Shown: piece after piece, positions 15,265-23,133 of the stretch | Layout: each line of letters opens with the position of its first letter | How positions within the stretch are numbered: the first letter of the stretch is position 1 | Assembly: GCA_919901335.1 (NCBI GenBank) | Contig: CAKKOZ010000072.1 | Coordinates: 1-24,143, forward strand | Source of the DNA: Nitrospiria bacterium | GTDB lineage: Bacteria > Nitrospirota > Nitrospiria > JACQBZ01 | Reading direction: 5' to 3' | Length of the DNA: 24,143 nucleotides | Program-made: the position numbers and the translations under genes | The notes under the pieces: model-generated | Databases searched by the model: none | The model's input: only the letters and a program-made list of their open reading frames with translations | Told to the model about the DNA's origin: nothing

Positions 15265-16979
15265 AAACAATAATCAAAAGACGATCGTTAAGAGGCAGGC
15301 GAATCACGGATCAAACGAAATCCGTACTGAGGCTTCAACGGGAATTGGCCTTGGAGCGGGCGAAACGGGAGGTGCTTCAGGAAGTCAGCCGGATGTCTTT
15401 AGAGGCGCAGCCGCTCGACCGGATATACGATCATTATCTCGGCTTGATCCTAAAACTGACCCGGACGAAGGCCGGCTCGATCTTGCTGGTAGATGAGCTG
15501 ACGAAGGACCTGTTCTTTGCGGCCTGCAAGGGAAAGGGCTCCGAGAGGCTGGTGGGAAAGCGGATTCCGATCGGAGAGGGGATCGCGGGCTGGGTGGCCC
15601 GGACCGGCCACAGCTATTTTACCGGCGATGCCGATCATGACCGCCTGATCAAGAAAGAGTTCGGCCGCCAGATCGGCGTGACCACGCAGAACATACTCTG
15701 CGTGCCGCTCAAGATCGCGCGCCGGGTTCAGGGCGTCGTGGAGGTCTTGAACAAGAAGGATCGGAAACCGTTCAGGCGGGAGGATCTCAATCTCCTGGAC
15801 GCCATCGCAGTGCAGGTCGCCACCGTGATCGAGAACACGCGGCTTTTTGAGAAATACGACAGCAAGGTACGGAAACTCAAAACGTTAAAAGAGATCAGCC
15901 GGCTCCTGAACTCAACGCTGGATGAAAAAGAGGTTAAAACGCGGGCGATGGAAGCGGCCACGCAGTTGATGGAGGCCGAGGTCGGATCCCTGCTCCTCAT
16001 TGATGAGGCGGCCCAGGAGTTGTATTTTGAGGTGGCGCTTGGCGACCGCGGTGAGCGGGTGAAGGAGATCCGGCTCAAAATGGGAGAAGGAATCGCAGGC
16101 TGGGTGGCCAAAACAGGCGAGCCGGTAATCGTGGCGGATGCACAGAAGGATCCGCGTTTTGCACGGAAGGCCGATGATAAAAGCGCTTTTGTGACGCGCA
16201 CCCTGATCTGCGTTCCGGTCAAAATCAGAGACAAAATCATCGGCGTGCTTCAGGCGATCAACAAATTAGGTGCGCAGCCCTTTTCCAAATGGGATCTCGA
16301 AGAGTTTCAGAGCCTGGCGGACCAGGTGGCGATCGCGGTTGACAATGCAAACCTCTATAAAGAGTTGCAGGAGGCCTTTTTCGGGACGGCCGAGGCGTTG
16401 GGCGACGCCATTGAGGCCAAGGATGCCTATACGGCGGGCCACACGCGCCGGGTTCTGGCCTATTCCACGGCCATGGGAAAACAACTGAATCTCCCGGCGG
16501 CGGAGTTTGACAACCTGAAACTGGCCGCCTTGCTCCACGATATCGGCAAGATCGGAATCGAGGACGCCATTCTTCGCAAACCCGGAAAGTTAGATGACAC
16601 CGAGAGGCGGCGGATGGAGGAGCATACCACGATCGGCCCCAAGATCGTTGATCACGTGAAACAGCTTCGCAAGATCGTTCCGGGGATCATGCACCACCAT
16701 GAGGAATACGACGGCACAGGCTATCCCGGCGGATTGAAAGGCGATCAGATTCCGCTGATCGCCCGGATCATCGGCGCGGCCGATTGTTTCGACGCGATGA
16801 CGACCGACCGTCCGTACCGAAAGGGACTCCCGATCCAGACGGCGCTGGATGAACTTAGAAAAATGTCGGGAACCCAGTTTGACGGAAATGTGGTGGAGGC
16901 CTTCCATCGAGCGTACGAGGCGGGCGATTTCAATGAGACCTTGTCGGTCCGTCCAACATCCCCCACCGTTCCACCGTAA
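15261..16979 (+). CDS. GAF-GAF-HD-GYP phosphodiesterase, coupled to trpA
   Basis: The 572-residue cytoplasmic protein should hydrolyse cyclic di-GMP (or a related cyclic dinucleotide) under control of a small ligand. A basic and helical N terminus (1-45) is followed by two GAF domains (roughly 50-195 and 215-365), each with a GEGIAGWVA segment. A C-terminal HD-GYP domain follows, with H426-D427 in LLHDIGKIG and the signature HHEEYDGTGYPGG (479-491). All metal-binding signature residues are present, so it appears active. No transmembrane helix or receiver domain is seen. The ATG overlaps the trpA stop by 4 nt, so translation is probably coupled to tryptophan synthase. What binds the GAF domains is unknown. 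Confidence 0.92.
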   Translation: MKTIIKRRSLRGRRITDQTKSVLRLQRELALERAKREVLQEVSRMSLEAQPLDRIYDHYLGLILKLTRTKAGSILLVDELTKDLFFAACKGKGSERLVGKRIPIGEGIAGWVARTGHSYFTGDADHDRLIKKEFGRQIGVTTQNILCVPLKIARRVQGVVEVLNKKDRKPFRREDLNLLDAIAVQVATVIENTRLFEKYDSKVRKLKTLKEISRLLNSTLDEKEVKTRAMEAATQLMEAEVGSLLLIDEAAQELYFEVALGDRGERVKEIRLKMGEGIAGWVAKTGEPVIVADAQKDPRFARKADDKSAFVTRTLICVPVKIRDKIIGVLQAINKLGAQPFSKWDLEEFQSLADQVAIAVDNANLYKELQEAFFGTAEALGDAIEAKDAYTAGHTRRVLAYSTAMGKQLNLPAAEFDNLKLAALLHDIGKIGIEDAILRKPGKLDDTERRRMEEHTTIGPKIVDHVKQLRKIVPGIMHHHEEYDGTGYPGGLKGDQIPLIARIIGAADCFDAMTTDRPYRKGLPIQTALDELRKMSGTQFDGNVVEAFHRAYEAGDFNETLSVRPTSPTVPP

Positions 16980-16999
16980 GGATGGTTTCCGTATGGATC

Positions 17000-17027
17000 T
17001 TGACAAAGGGGATTTTTCTGCTATCCT
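17000..17027 (+). promoter_or_regulatory. Predicted promoter of the lipoprotein-barrel cassette
   Basis: TTGACA (17000-17005) is followed after 16 bp by TATCCT (17022-17027). The same -10 hexamer appears in the promoter at 19502. It lies in the 100-nt gap after the HD-GYP gene and implies a leader of about 45 nt. No terminator is visible before it, so some read-through from the trp operon is possible. Confidence 0.7.
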
Positions 17028-17079
17028 TACGTCGCAATATCTCCAGGACCGCTTACCTTAAACTCAAGAGGGGATTCCC

Positions 17080-17943
17080 ATGCAGATAAGAAGGACGTCC
17101 GGATGGCTGCTGGCAGCCGTTTTCCTGTTGTCGGGATGCGGGGATCATAATAATCTATTCGGCAGCCTGGCGGATGAAAATTCAAAACAGGCAAAACTCG
17201 AAGAGGCCCAGTATGCGCTGGACAAAGGGGACTGTGAGACGGCGATCAACGGCTTTGAGGACGTTTTTAACGATGATCCCGACGACGTGAAGGTCCGTGT
17301 CAATCTGGCCGCGGCCTATCTCTGCCAGGCCGGTTTTTCCGTTCCCGGCCTTCTTGAAGTTGCCGCGGATTTCGCGACCACAAACGGGGCCGTAGACGAG
17401 AGCAATATCTTTCAAAATATCACTGCGCAGGTTTCCACGCTGATCCCAGACCAAGTCGTCTGGAAGGCGAATGTTTGTGAAGCGAAGAAACTGTTGGGAG
17501 GGGATGCCAATCAAGGCACGACGTGGCCCTGCAGCTCCGCGACAGATGCCGACGGAGCAGTGTGGGTCTACAACAACGATCTGGATGCCGGTTTTACTCT
17601 GGCGATTGTAAACCTTGTGGACGCGGTGCTGACCGTTGCCGATGCACTCGACACGGCGGACGGAATCGCCGCGTGCTTCGAATCCGGCCAGATCTGCACG
17701 ATCACCGCAAGTGATGCCCGGGCGATCGGCAATGCGCTTCTGGCCTCGCAGGATGCGATTACCGCCTCGCTTGGGGTAGACAGCGAGGTTACGGACGCGA
17801 TCGACGGCGTGGTGAGCGTGGCGGATACCGACAACGACGGCCAGATCAGCGATCAGGAGATGGTCGATTATTTGGGCACTCAGGGGATCATGGGAAGCAG
17901 CTGCACGTTCGATTCAACCGCCGAAGAATACACTTGCATTTAA
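17080..17943 (+). CDS. Cysteine-rich lipoprotein with TPR-like region and EF-hand loop
   Basis: I do not recognise a named family for this 287-residue protein. It begins with a clear lipoprotein signal peptide (lipobox L-S-G-C, lipid Cys at residue 20). Residues about 38-85 (EEAQYALDKGDCETAINGFEDVFNDDPDDVKVRVNLAAAYL, in pieces) look like one or two tetratricopeptide-type helices. A textbook EF-hand loop lies at D249-E260 (DTDNDGQISDQE: D at 1, 3 and 5, G at 6, I at 8, E at 12), suggesting calcium binding. Eight further cysteines are present, an even number compatible with disulfides in the periplasm. The start has AAGAGGGG (17066-17073) 6 nt upstream. It is 15 nt ahead of the barrel gene and probably acts with it at the outer membrane. 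Confidence 0.8.
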   Translation: MQIRRTSGWLLAAVFLLSGCGDHNNLFGSLADENSKQAKLEEAQYALDKGDCETAINGFEDVFNDDPDDVKVRVNLAAAYLCQAGFSVPGLLEVAADFATTNGAVDESNIFQNITAQVSTLIPDQVVWKANVCEAKKLLGGDANQGTTWPCSSATDADGAVWVYNNDLDAGFTLAIVNLVDAVLTVADALDTADGIAACFESGQICTITASDARAIGNALLASQDAITASLGVDSEVTDAIDGVVSVADTDNDGQISDQEMVDYLGTQGIMGSSCTFDSTAEEYTCI

Positions 17944-17958
17944 AAAGGGAGACGCCAA

Positions 17959-19053
17959 ATGTGCGAATTTGTGAAATGGGTCGGAGCCCTCGTTTTGCTG
18001 ATTGTCCTGTTACCGTGGCCGGTCGCTGCGGATGAGCTCCCTCTTTTCTATAAAGGCCTCCGACCGCTCGGCATGGGCGGGGCCTTTACGGCCGTGGCGG
18101 ACGATGAAAACGCCATGTTTTATAACCCGGCCGGTTTGAATCAGATCGAAGGATTCGGCGGCGCGGAGGTTCTTGATCCATTCATAGAGGTCAGCAAGAA
18201 CACCCTGGACTTCATCAAGGATCTTCAGGATGTGTCGGATGCGAATACGGATGCGGAGCAGACGGCGTTGGCGGCCGACCTTCTTGACGAATGGCTTGGA
18301 GAGCATCTCCATCTGCGGGCCGGTGTATTTCCCAATCTGACCTTTCATAATTTCGGGATCGGCGTTCTTGGACAGGCCGTGGTCGATTTTGAGGTTCATA
18401 ACCCGCTTGGAAGCAACACGCTGGAGGCGCGCGGCGGGTATGATATCGCGCTGGTCGCGTCCGGCGCCTATGCTTTTACCGTGAGAGAAAATCCGCTCCG
18501 TATCGGCGCCACCGCAAAAATCATCCAACGTCAATTATCGGATCAGACCTACACCACGCGTCAATTGGTGGAACAGGACGGTTTTGATCCGACGGACGAT
18601 CTCCAGACTGGAAACGGCTTCGGTCTGGATCTGGGTGCGATCTATTCGTTGCCGGTTCTCCTTGAACCGTCTTTCGGTGTTTCGATTCAAAACATCGCCG
18701 ATACTAAGTTGGGCGACGCCGGTAAACTGGAACAGCAGCTCAACCTGGGCGCCGTGATTCATCCGCCGGTCGGTTTTGGAAAACTTTTGGTCGCCGTTGA
18801 TATCGTGGATGCGACCCATCAGTTGGGAAAGGATTCGGATCTCGCAAGGCGGCTGCATGCTGGAATCGAATATCGGCTGCCCGTCGTTCTGGCCATACGG
18901 GCGGGGCTCTATCAGGGTTATCCGAGTTACGGCTTGACGGCTGACTTCTGGTTCCTGAAACTGGTCGCGGCCGCCTATACCGAGGAAATCGGGGCCTATG
19001 CCGGCCAGCAACCGGATCGGCGGTATGCGGCCCAGCTGAGCTTAGGGTTTTAG
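17959..19053 (+). CDS. Outer-membrane beta-barrel protein, PorV/FadL-like
   Basis: The 364-residue protein starts with a Sec signal peptide (cleavage likely after PVAA, residue 24). It continues with LRPLGMGGAFTAVADDENAMFYNPAGL, the N-terminal signature shared by PorV-type and FadL/OmpP1-type barrels. The rest alternates polar and hydrophobic residues as in beta strands, and it ends RYAAQLSLGF with the terminal phenylalanine expected for BAM-dependent insertion. The ribosome binding site GGGAG (17947-17951) is 7 nt from the ATG. It is flanked by two lipoprotein genes at 15 nt and 3 nt spacing, so the three form one operon. Substrate is unknown; transport of hydrophobic compounds or a secretion-shuttle role are possibilities by family. 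Confidence 0.82.
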   Translation: MCEFVKWVGALVLLIVLLPWPVAADELPLFYKGLRPLGMGGAFTAVADDENAMFYNPAGLNQIEGFGGAEVLDPFIEVSKNTLDFIKDLQDVSDANTDAEQTALAADLLDEWLGEHLHLRAGVFPNLTFHNFGIGVLGQAVVDFEVHNPLGSNTLEARGGYDIALVASGAYAFTVRENPLRIGATAKIIQRQLSDQTYTTRQLVEQDGFDPTDDLQTGNGFGLDLGAIYSLPVLLEPSFGVSIQNIADTKLGDAGKLEQQLNLGAVIHPPVGFGKLLVAVDIVDATHQLGKDSDLARRLHAGIEYRLPVVLAIRAGLYQGYPSYGLTADFWFLKLVAAAYTEEIGAYAGQQPDRRYAAQLSLGF

Positions 19054-19056
19054 GCG

Positions 19057-19494
19057 GTGTTTGTTGTCCGGCTGATCACCCTTATTCTGCCCTGCCTGTT
19101 CTGGGTAGCCGGATGCGGACAGGACGAAAACCTCAATACGAACATTATCGAAGGGGCGGCCGGCGGGTCTGTTTTGCTCCATGTTTCGGATGGCAATCCG
19201 ATATCCAGACCGCTCTACAGCTGGTCGGACATCACCAATCCAATCGATAGTAATACGGCCATGCAAATCCAGGTGGCCAGAACATCGGAGTTGGATACGA
19301 CTGTCTGGGGGGTCATATCCAGCGACCCCAACCAAAACCTCATTCAATCCCCGTGGCCGCACGGTACTTCCACCTCTTCCGTCGCACCAACGATCAATAC
19401 GGAGCCCGATCTTCAGACAAATATTGAGTATCGAGTTACCGTCACCAAGGTAGACGGCACTTTCGGATACCGGGAGTTTACGATCCTGCCGTAG
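19057..19494 (+). CDS. Small putative lipoprotein, unknown function
   Basis: The 145-residue protein has a signal peptide ending in the lipobox V-A-G-C (lipid Cys at residue 20) and no other cysteine after it apart from C13 inside the signal. The mature part is rich in Ser, Thr, Asn and Pro with short alternating beta-like segments (for example NIEYRVTVTKVDGTFGYREFTILP), suggestive of an immunoglobulin-like sandwich, though I cannot assign a family. The start is GTG at 19057, 3 nt after the barrel stop, so translation is likely coupled; no strong Shine-Dalgarno is seen. I infer a partner of the barrel. Confidence 0.68.
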   Translation: MFVVRLITLILPCLFWVAGCGQDENLNTNIIEGAAGGSVLLHVSDGNPISRPLYSWSDITNPIDSNTAMQIQVARTSELDTTVWGVISSDPNQNLIQSPWPHGTSTSSVAPTINTEPDLQTNIEYRVTVTKVDGTFGYREFTILP

Positions 19495-19501
19495 GGACGA
19501 A

Positions 19502-19531
19502 TTGACATCCCGACAACCCGACTGATATCCT
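19502..19531 (+). promoter_or_regulatory. Predicted promoter of the folate/pantothenate group
   Basis: TTGACA (19502-19507) is followed after 18 bp by TATCCT (19526-19531), with TGA just before it as an extended -10. Transcription would start near 19538, only about 12 nt ahead of the ATG at 19550. The intergenic space is too short for a 6S RNA gene, which is often found next to this cyclo-ligase gene in other bacteria. Confidence 0.65.
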
Positions 19532-19549
19532 ACCCACGGATCAACACCG

Positions 19550-20149
19550 ATGACGGATGTGACGACGATCAACAACGAAAAACGGCGGTTGCGCAAGGAG
19601 GTTCTTGCGCGGCGGGACAAACTCACAACGGCCCAGCGTGTGATCCGCAGCGCCGACATCCTCCAGAAGCTGTTTGAAGCGGAGGCCGTGCGTTCCGCGA
19701 TGTGGGTTCATTTTTACGTTTCTCACGGCAGCGAGGTGGAAACAACGGGGATGATCGCGCACGCGCTGTCACGAGGCAAGCGTGTCACCGTGCCGAAAAT
19801 GGAACCGGTATCGAAACAATTGATTCTCTCGGAATTGAAAGATCCGGTCCGTGAGCTGTCACCGGGCCCGAAGGGAATTCCGGAGCCGAAGCCTGAGGCC
19901 TTCAGGCCGGTTGAGGTCGATGCGATGGATCTGTTCGTCGTTCCGGGAGTCGCGTTTGACGAACGGGGAAACCGACTGGGACAGGGCGCCGGATATTACG
20001 ACAGGTTGCTGACCGGGATTTTGGGCCGGATCCCGATCATCGGACTGGCCTTTGAACTGCAACTCGTCAAGAAAATCCCGGTCGGTGATCATGATGTCCG
20101 GGTGGGTTGGATTGTGACGGAGAAGAGAATCATTAAATGCGGGACGTAG
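19550..20149 (+). CDS. ygfA: 5-formyltetrahydrofolate cyclo-ligase
   Basis: The 199-residue enzyme converts 5-formyl-THF with ATP to 5,10-methenyl-THF, returning the storage form to the active folate pool. Family marks are the basic N terminus NEKRRLRKEVLARRDKL, FYVSHGSEVET, VTVPKM, and the ATP-binding signature VVPGVAFDERGNRLGQGAGYYDR (about 126-148). Length is normal. It is the first gene after the predicted promoter and is followed by folD, which uses its product. The two genes are separated by a 42-nt gap containing a palindromic repeat. Confidence 0.95.
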   Translation: MTDVTTINNEKRRLRKEVLARRDKLTTAQRVIRSADILQKLFEAEAVRSAMWVHFYVSHGSEVETTGMIAHALSRGKRVTVPKMEPVSKQLILSELKDPVRELSPGPKGIPEPKPEAFRPVEVDAMDLFVVPGVAFDERGNRLGQGAGYYDRLLTGILGRIPIIGLAFELQLVKKIPVGDHDVRVGWIVTEKRIIKCGT

Positions 20150-20170
20150 GGGCGACCCGCCGGGTTGCCC
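20146..20170. repeat. Imperfect palindromic repeat before folD
   Basis: The segment starts GTAGGGGCG and contains GGGCGACCCG and CGGGTTGCCC as near-perfect inverted arms (one G-T wobble). It begins inside the cyclo-ligase stop codon. Its outer bases and its position just before a GGAGA-containing ribosome binding region match the palindrome at 21048, so I regard both as members of one short repeat family. Confidence 0.65.
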
Positions 20171-20191
20171 TTGGAGATCGGGAGCATAAGA

Positions 20192-21037
20192 ATGACTGAA
20201 ATCATTGACGGCAAAAAGATCGCGGCCGAGATCCGGGGCCAGATTAAAGAAGAAGCGAAACGATGGGCGGCGGAAGGGCGGCAACCCGGCCTGGCCGCGG
20301 TGCTGGTGGGGGACAATCCGGCCTCGGTGATTTACGTACGGAACAAACGCAAGGCCTGCGAAGAGGCCGGGATCTATTCCGAGGAGCACAAGCTTCCGGA
20401 GACCACAAAACAGGAGGACCTGCTCAAGCTGATTTTACGACTCAACAACGATCCCAAGATCCACGGCATTCTGATCCAGCTTCCCCTGCCGAAGCCTCTC
20501 GATACCGACCGGGTGCTGTACGCCGTCAGTCCGAAAAAGGATGTGGATGGACTGCATCCCAACAACGTCGGACGTCTCACGATGGGTTCCCCCGTGTTTG
20601 TGCCCTGCACACCGGGGGGAGTGATGGCGATGCTGGATTACCACAAGATACCGATCGAGGGCCGTCGGGCCGTGATCGTCGGGCGGAGCAATCTCGTCGG
20701 ACGGCCGGTCGGTCTCTTGCTGATGCACCGGAACGCGACGATTACGATCTGCCATTCGCGCACGCGGGATATCGCCGCGGTCTGCCGGGAAGGGGATATT
20801 CTGATCGCCGCAATCGGGAAGCCGCGGTTCGTCACGGCCGGAATGGTGAAGGAGGGTGCGGCCGTCATTGACGTCGGGATCAATCGCCTTCCGGACGGGA
20901 GCCTGGTGGGGGATGTGGATTTTCCAGAGGTCTCCAGGAAGGCCGGCTGGATCACGCCCGTTCCCGGCGGCGTGGGCCCCATGACGATCGCGATGCTCCT
21001 GAAGAACACCTTGGAATCGGCGAAGAGGAATTTGTAA
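20192..21037 (+). CDS. folD: Bifunctional methylene-THF dehydrogenase/methenyl-THF cyclohydrolase
   Basis: The 281-residue FolD interconverts 5,10-methylene-, 5,10-methenyl- and 10-formyl-THF with NADP. Y48 and K52 in SVIYVRNKRKACEEAGI are the active-site pair. GILIQLPLP, KDVDGLHPNNVGRL, VIVGRSNLVGRPVGLLL and TPVPGGVGPMTIAML are the family signatures in order. ATG 20192 is supported by GGGAG (20180-20184) 7 nt upstream; an in-frame start at 20165 would fall within the repeat. It sits between the cyclo-ligase and panB, linking the methenyl product to the methylene substrate. Confidence 0.97.
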   Translation: MTEIIDGKKIAAEIRGQIKEEAKRWAAEGRQPGLAAVLVGDNPASVIYVRNKRKACEEAGIYSEEHKLPETTKQEDLLKLILRLNNDPKIHGILIQLPLPKPLDTDRVLYAVSPKKDVDGLHPNNVGRLTMGSPVFVPCTPGGVMAMLDYHKIPIEGRRAVIVGRSNLVGRPVGLLLMHRNATITICHSRTRDIAAVCREGDILIAAIGKPRFVTAGMVKEGAAVIDVGINRLPDGSLVGDVDFPEVSRKAGWITPVPGGVGPMTIAMLLKNTLESAKRNL

Positions 21038-21047
21038 CCACGATTAT

Positions 21048-21075
21048 GTAGGGGCGGTTCGCGAACCGCCCCTAC
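21048..21075. repeat. Perfect 28-bp palindrome abutting the panB ribosome binding site
   Basis: The half-site GTAGGGGCGGTTCG (21048-21061) is followed directly by its exact reverse complement (21062-21075), with no spacer. The panB Shine-Dalgarno GGAG begins at the next base (21076). As RNA it would form a long GC-rich stem with a minimal loop. There is no T run after it, so it is not a standard terminator. It resembles REP-like elements dispersed in many bacterial genomes. Confidence 0.9.
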
Positions 21076-21086
21076 GGAGAAACGGA

Positions 21087-21884
21087 ATGACCAAAATCAC
21101 GATCCCCGATATTCTCAAACGAAAACGTGACGGCAAGAAGCTCACGATGCTTACAGCCTATGATTTTCCGTTCGCCCAGATTGTGGACGAGGCTGGGATT
21201 GACATGATACTGATCGGCGACTCGCTCGGCGTCGTGGTCCAGGGAAACGAGAACACTCTTTCGGTCACGATGGATGAGATGCTGTACCATACGCGGATCG
21301 TGTCCCGCGCCGTGGAGCATTCGCTGGTGATCGGCGACATGCCGTTCATCTCCTTTCAGCCCGGTATGGAGGACACCGTCCGGAACGCCTGCCGCTTTCT
21401 TCAGGCCGGCGCCACGGCTGTCAAGTTAGAAGGCGGCGAGGCGGTGGCCGACCGCATCCGGGCCGTGGTGCAGATGGATATTCCCGTCATGGGTCATGTC
21501 GGCCTGACGCCGCAGTCGGTCCATCGCATGGGCGGATACAAGGTCCAGGGACGGGATCAGGCGGCAGCCGAGCGGATTATGAAGGACGCCAAAGCGGTCG
21601 AAGCGGCCGGCGCGTTTGCAATCGTGCTCGAAGGCATTCCGATGGAGTTGGGACGGAAAATCACGAAGGCCCTTTTGATTCCCACGATCGGCATCGGTGC
21701 CGGGCCGCACTGTGACGGTCAGGTCCTGGTGCTTCATGATCTCTTAGGTCTTTTCGAACGGTTTAATCCCACGTTCGTCAAGACCTACGCCAATCTAAAG
21801 TCCCAGGCCCTCGATGCGGTCAAGCGATATAAGGAAGAGGTCGAGCTGGGAAAATTTCCGTCTGATGAGGAGAGTTACAAATAA
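21087..21884 (+). CDS. panB: 3-methyl-2-oxobutanoate hydroxymethyltransferase
   Basis: The 265-residue PanB adds a hydroxymethyl group from 5,10-methylene-THF to 2-oxoisovalerate, forming ketopantoate for coenzyme A synthesis. Metal-binding D45 (LIGDSLG) and D84 (VIGDMPF), E115 (KLEGG) and the catalytic glutamate E182 (VLEGIPMEL) are present at family positions, with HVGLTPQSVHRMGGYKVQGR and PTIGIGAGPHCDGQVLVLHD further on. The ribosome binding site GGAG (21076-21079) is 7 nt from the ATG. The remaining pantothenate gene panC is not in the window. Its co-location with folD fits the shared one-carbon donor. Confidence 0.97.
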   Translation: MTKITIPDILKRKRDGKKLTMLTAYDFPFAQIVDEAGIDMILIGDSLGVVVQGNENTLSVTMDEMLYHTRIVSRAVEHSLVIGDMPFISFQPGMEDTVRNACRFLQAGATAVKLEGGEAVADRIRAVVQMDIPVMGHVGLTPQSVHRMGGYKVQGRDQAAAERIMKDAKAVEAAGAFAIVLEGIPMELGRKITKALLIPTIGIGAGPHCDGQVLVLHDLLGLFERFNPTFVKTYANLKSQALDAVKRYKEEVELGKFPSDEESYK

Positions 21885-21885
21885 G

Positions 21886-21906
21886 AAAAGGTGCCTGCCA
21901 CCATTT
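21886..21906. repeat. Short hairpin between convergent panB and aminotransferase
   Basis: GGTG (21890-21893) pairs with CACC (21899-21902) around a 5-nt loop, and flanking AAA and TTT can extend the stem past one mismatch. It is the only structure in the 43-nt convergent gap and may act as a weak two-way terminator. The sequence also resembles short GGTGCC-type dispersed repeats. Confidence 0.35.
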
Positions 21907-21927
21907 GAAGTACAACTTATTGATAAA

Positions 21928-23133
21928 TCAGGAAGCCGCTTTCATCAGTGCGGCTCGAATGTTCTCGATCCCCTTATTGATCGCATCTTCACTGATGACC
22001 AGTGGAGGAGCCAGTCGCACCACGGTGTTGGAATGAAGCGTCCAGCCCAAGATCAAGCCGGCCTCACGGCAGTGCAAAACGAACCGCTCTGTCAATTTCG
22101 CGTTGGTCAGTTCAAGGCCGATCAATAAACCCTTTCCACGGACTTCTTTTACACCAGCGATTTTAGGCAATTTCTTCAACCGATCCATGATATATTGTCC
22201 CAGCCGTTCAGCCCGTTCCGGTAAGTTCTCTTTCAAAAGAAAATCGAGCGCGGCCAGCCCCGCGGCGCAGCTTACCGGATGACCTCCAAACGTCGTCACA
22301 TGGGAAAGCGGCGGATCCTCCGAGAGTGTTTTCATGATCTCCGGTCGGGAGATAAAAGCTCCTAACGGCATCCCGCCGCCGAGAGCCTTTGCCAGAACAA
22401 GAATATCCGGCACCACCTTCCAATGTTGACAGGCGAAAAGCTTCCCGGTGCGCCCCAGTCCGGTCATCACCTCATCGAAGATCAATAATGCGCCGGTTTC
22501 ATCACAACGATCCCGAAGCGCGGGGAGAAAGTTGTCATCCGGGACATTCACGCCCCCTTCGCTCTGGATCGGTTCCACGATCACGGCAGCGGTATGACGA
22601 TCAATCGCCTTCAGGCGCTTGGAGCGGTTGAAGGGGAGGAAGGTGACATTCGGCAGCAGCGGACGAAAAGGTTTCTGATATACGTTGCGTCCCGTGACGG
22701 AAAGCGATCCATGCGTGTCGCCATGAAAGCTGCCCATAAAAGCGACCAGCTTTTTCCGCCCTGTATATTTTTTGGCCGTCTTGAGCGCGCCTTCCACCGC
22801 TTCGGTTCCGCTGTTCGTGAAGTAGGTGACCGATAGGGGAGACGGGACAACGTCGGCCAGGCGCCTGGCGAGGCGGACTTGGGGTGCCTGGATGGACTCG
22901 CCGTAGACCATCACATGGAGATACCGTGCGGCCTGATCAGTGATGGCCTTGACCACGGCCGGATGGGCATGGCCGATATTCGCCACACCGATACCCGAAA
23001 TGAAGTCCAGGTATTTCTTTCCCGAACGGTCCGTGATCGTGCAGCCCTCCGCCCGTTCCACTTCGATCCCCATCGGCTCAGAAGAGGTCTGGCATACATA
23101 TCGTAAAAAATCGTTTTTAAAATCACGGTTCAT
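21928..23133 (-). CDS. Class-III PLP aminotransferase, coupled to acyl-CoA reductase
   Basis: The 401-residue protein is a complete class-III (acetylornithine/omega-type) aminotransferase. YFTNSGTEAVEGALKTAK (104-121) and FMGSFHGDTHGSLSVTG (132-148) bind the cofactor phosphate and ring; IFDEVMTGLGRTGK has D220; the PLP lysine is K249 in VLAKALGGGMPLGAF. It has no arginine-biosynthesis neighbours. Its ATG overlaps the stop of the upstream LuxC-family reductase by 4 nt (ATGA, 23130-23133), so the natural substrate is probably the aldehyde made by that enzyme. Alternative readings as acetylornithine, GABA or diamine aminotransferase cannot be excluded by sequence. Confidence 0.88.
   Translation of the reverse strand: MNRDFKNDFLRYVCQTSSEPMGIEVERAEGCTITDRSGKKYLDFISGIGVANIGHAHPAVVKAITDQAARYLHVMVYGESIQAPQVRLARRLADVVPSPLSVTYFTNSGTEAVEGALKTAKKYTGRKKLVAFMGSFHGDTHGSLSVTGRNVYQKPFRPLLPNVTFLPFNRSKRLKAIDRHTAAVIVEPIQSEGGVNVPDDNFLPALRDRCDETGALLIFDEVMTGLGRTGKLFACQHWKVVPDILVLAKALGGGMPLGAFISRPEIMKTLSEDPPLSHVTTFGGHPVSCAAGLAALDFLLKENLPERAERLGQYIMDRLKKLPKIAGVKEVRGKGLLIGLELTNAKLTERFVLHCREAGLILGWTLHSNTVVRLAPPLVISEDAINKGIENIRAALMKAAS

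Noticed and set aside
19495..19549. 6S RNA gene next to the cyclo-ligase gene
   Set aside because: The gap is only 55 nt, largely filled by the promoter, far shorter than a 6S RNA.
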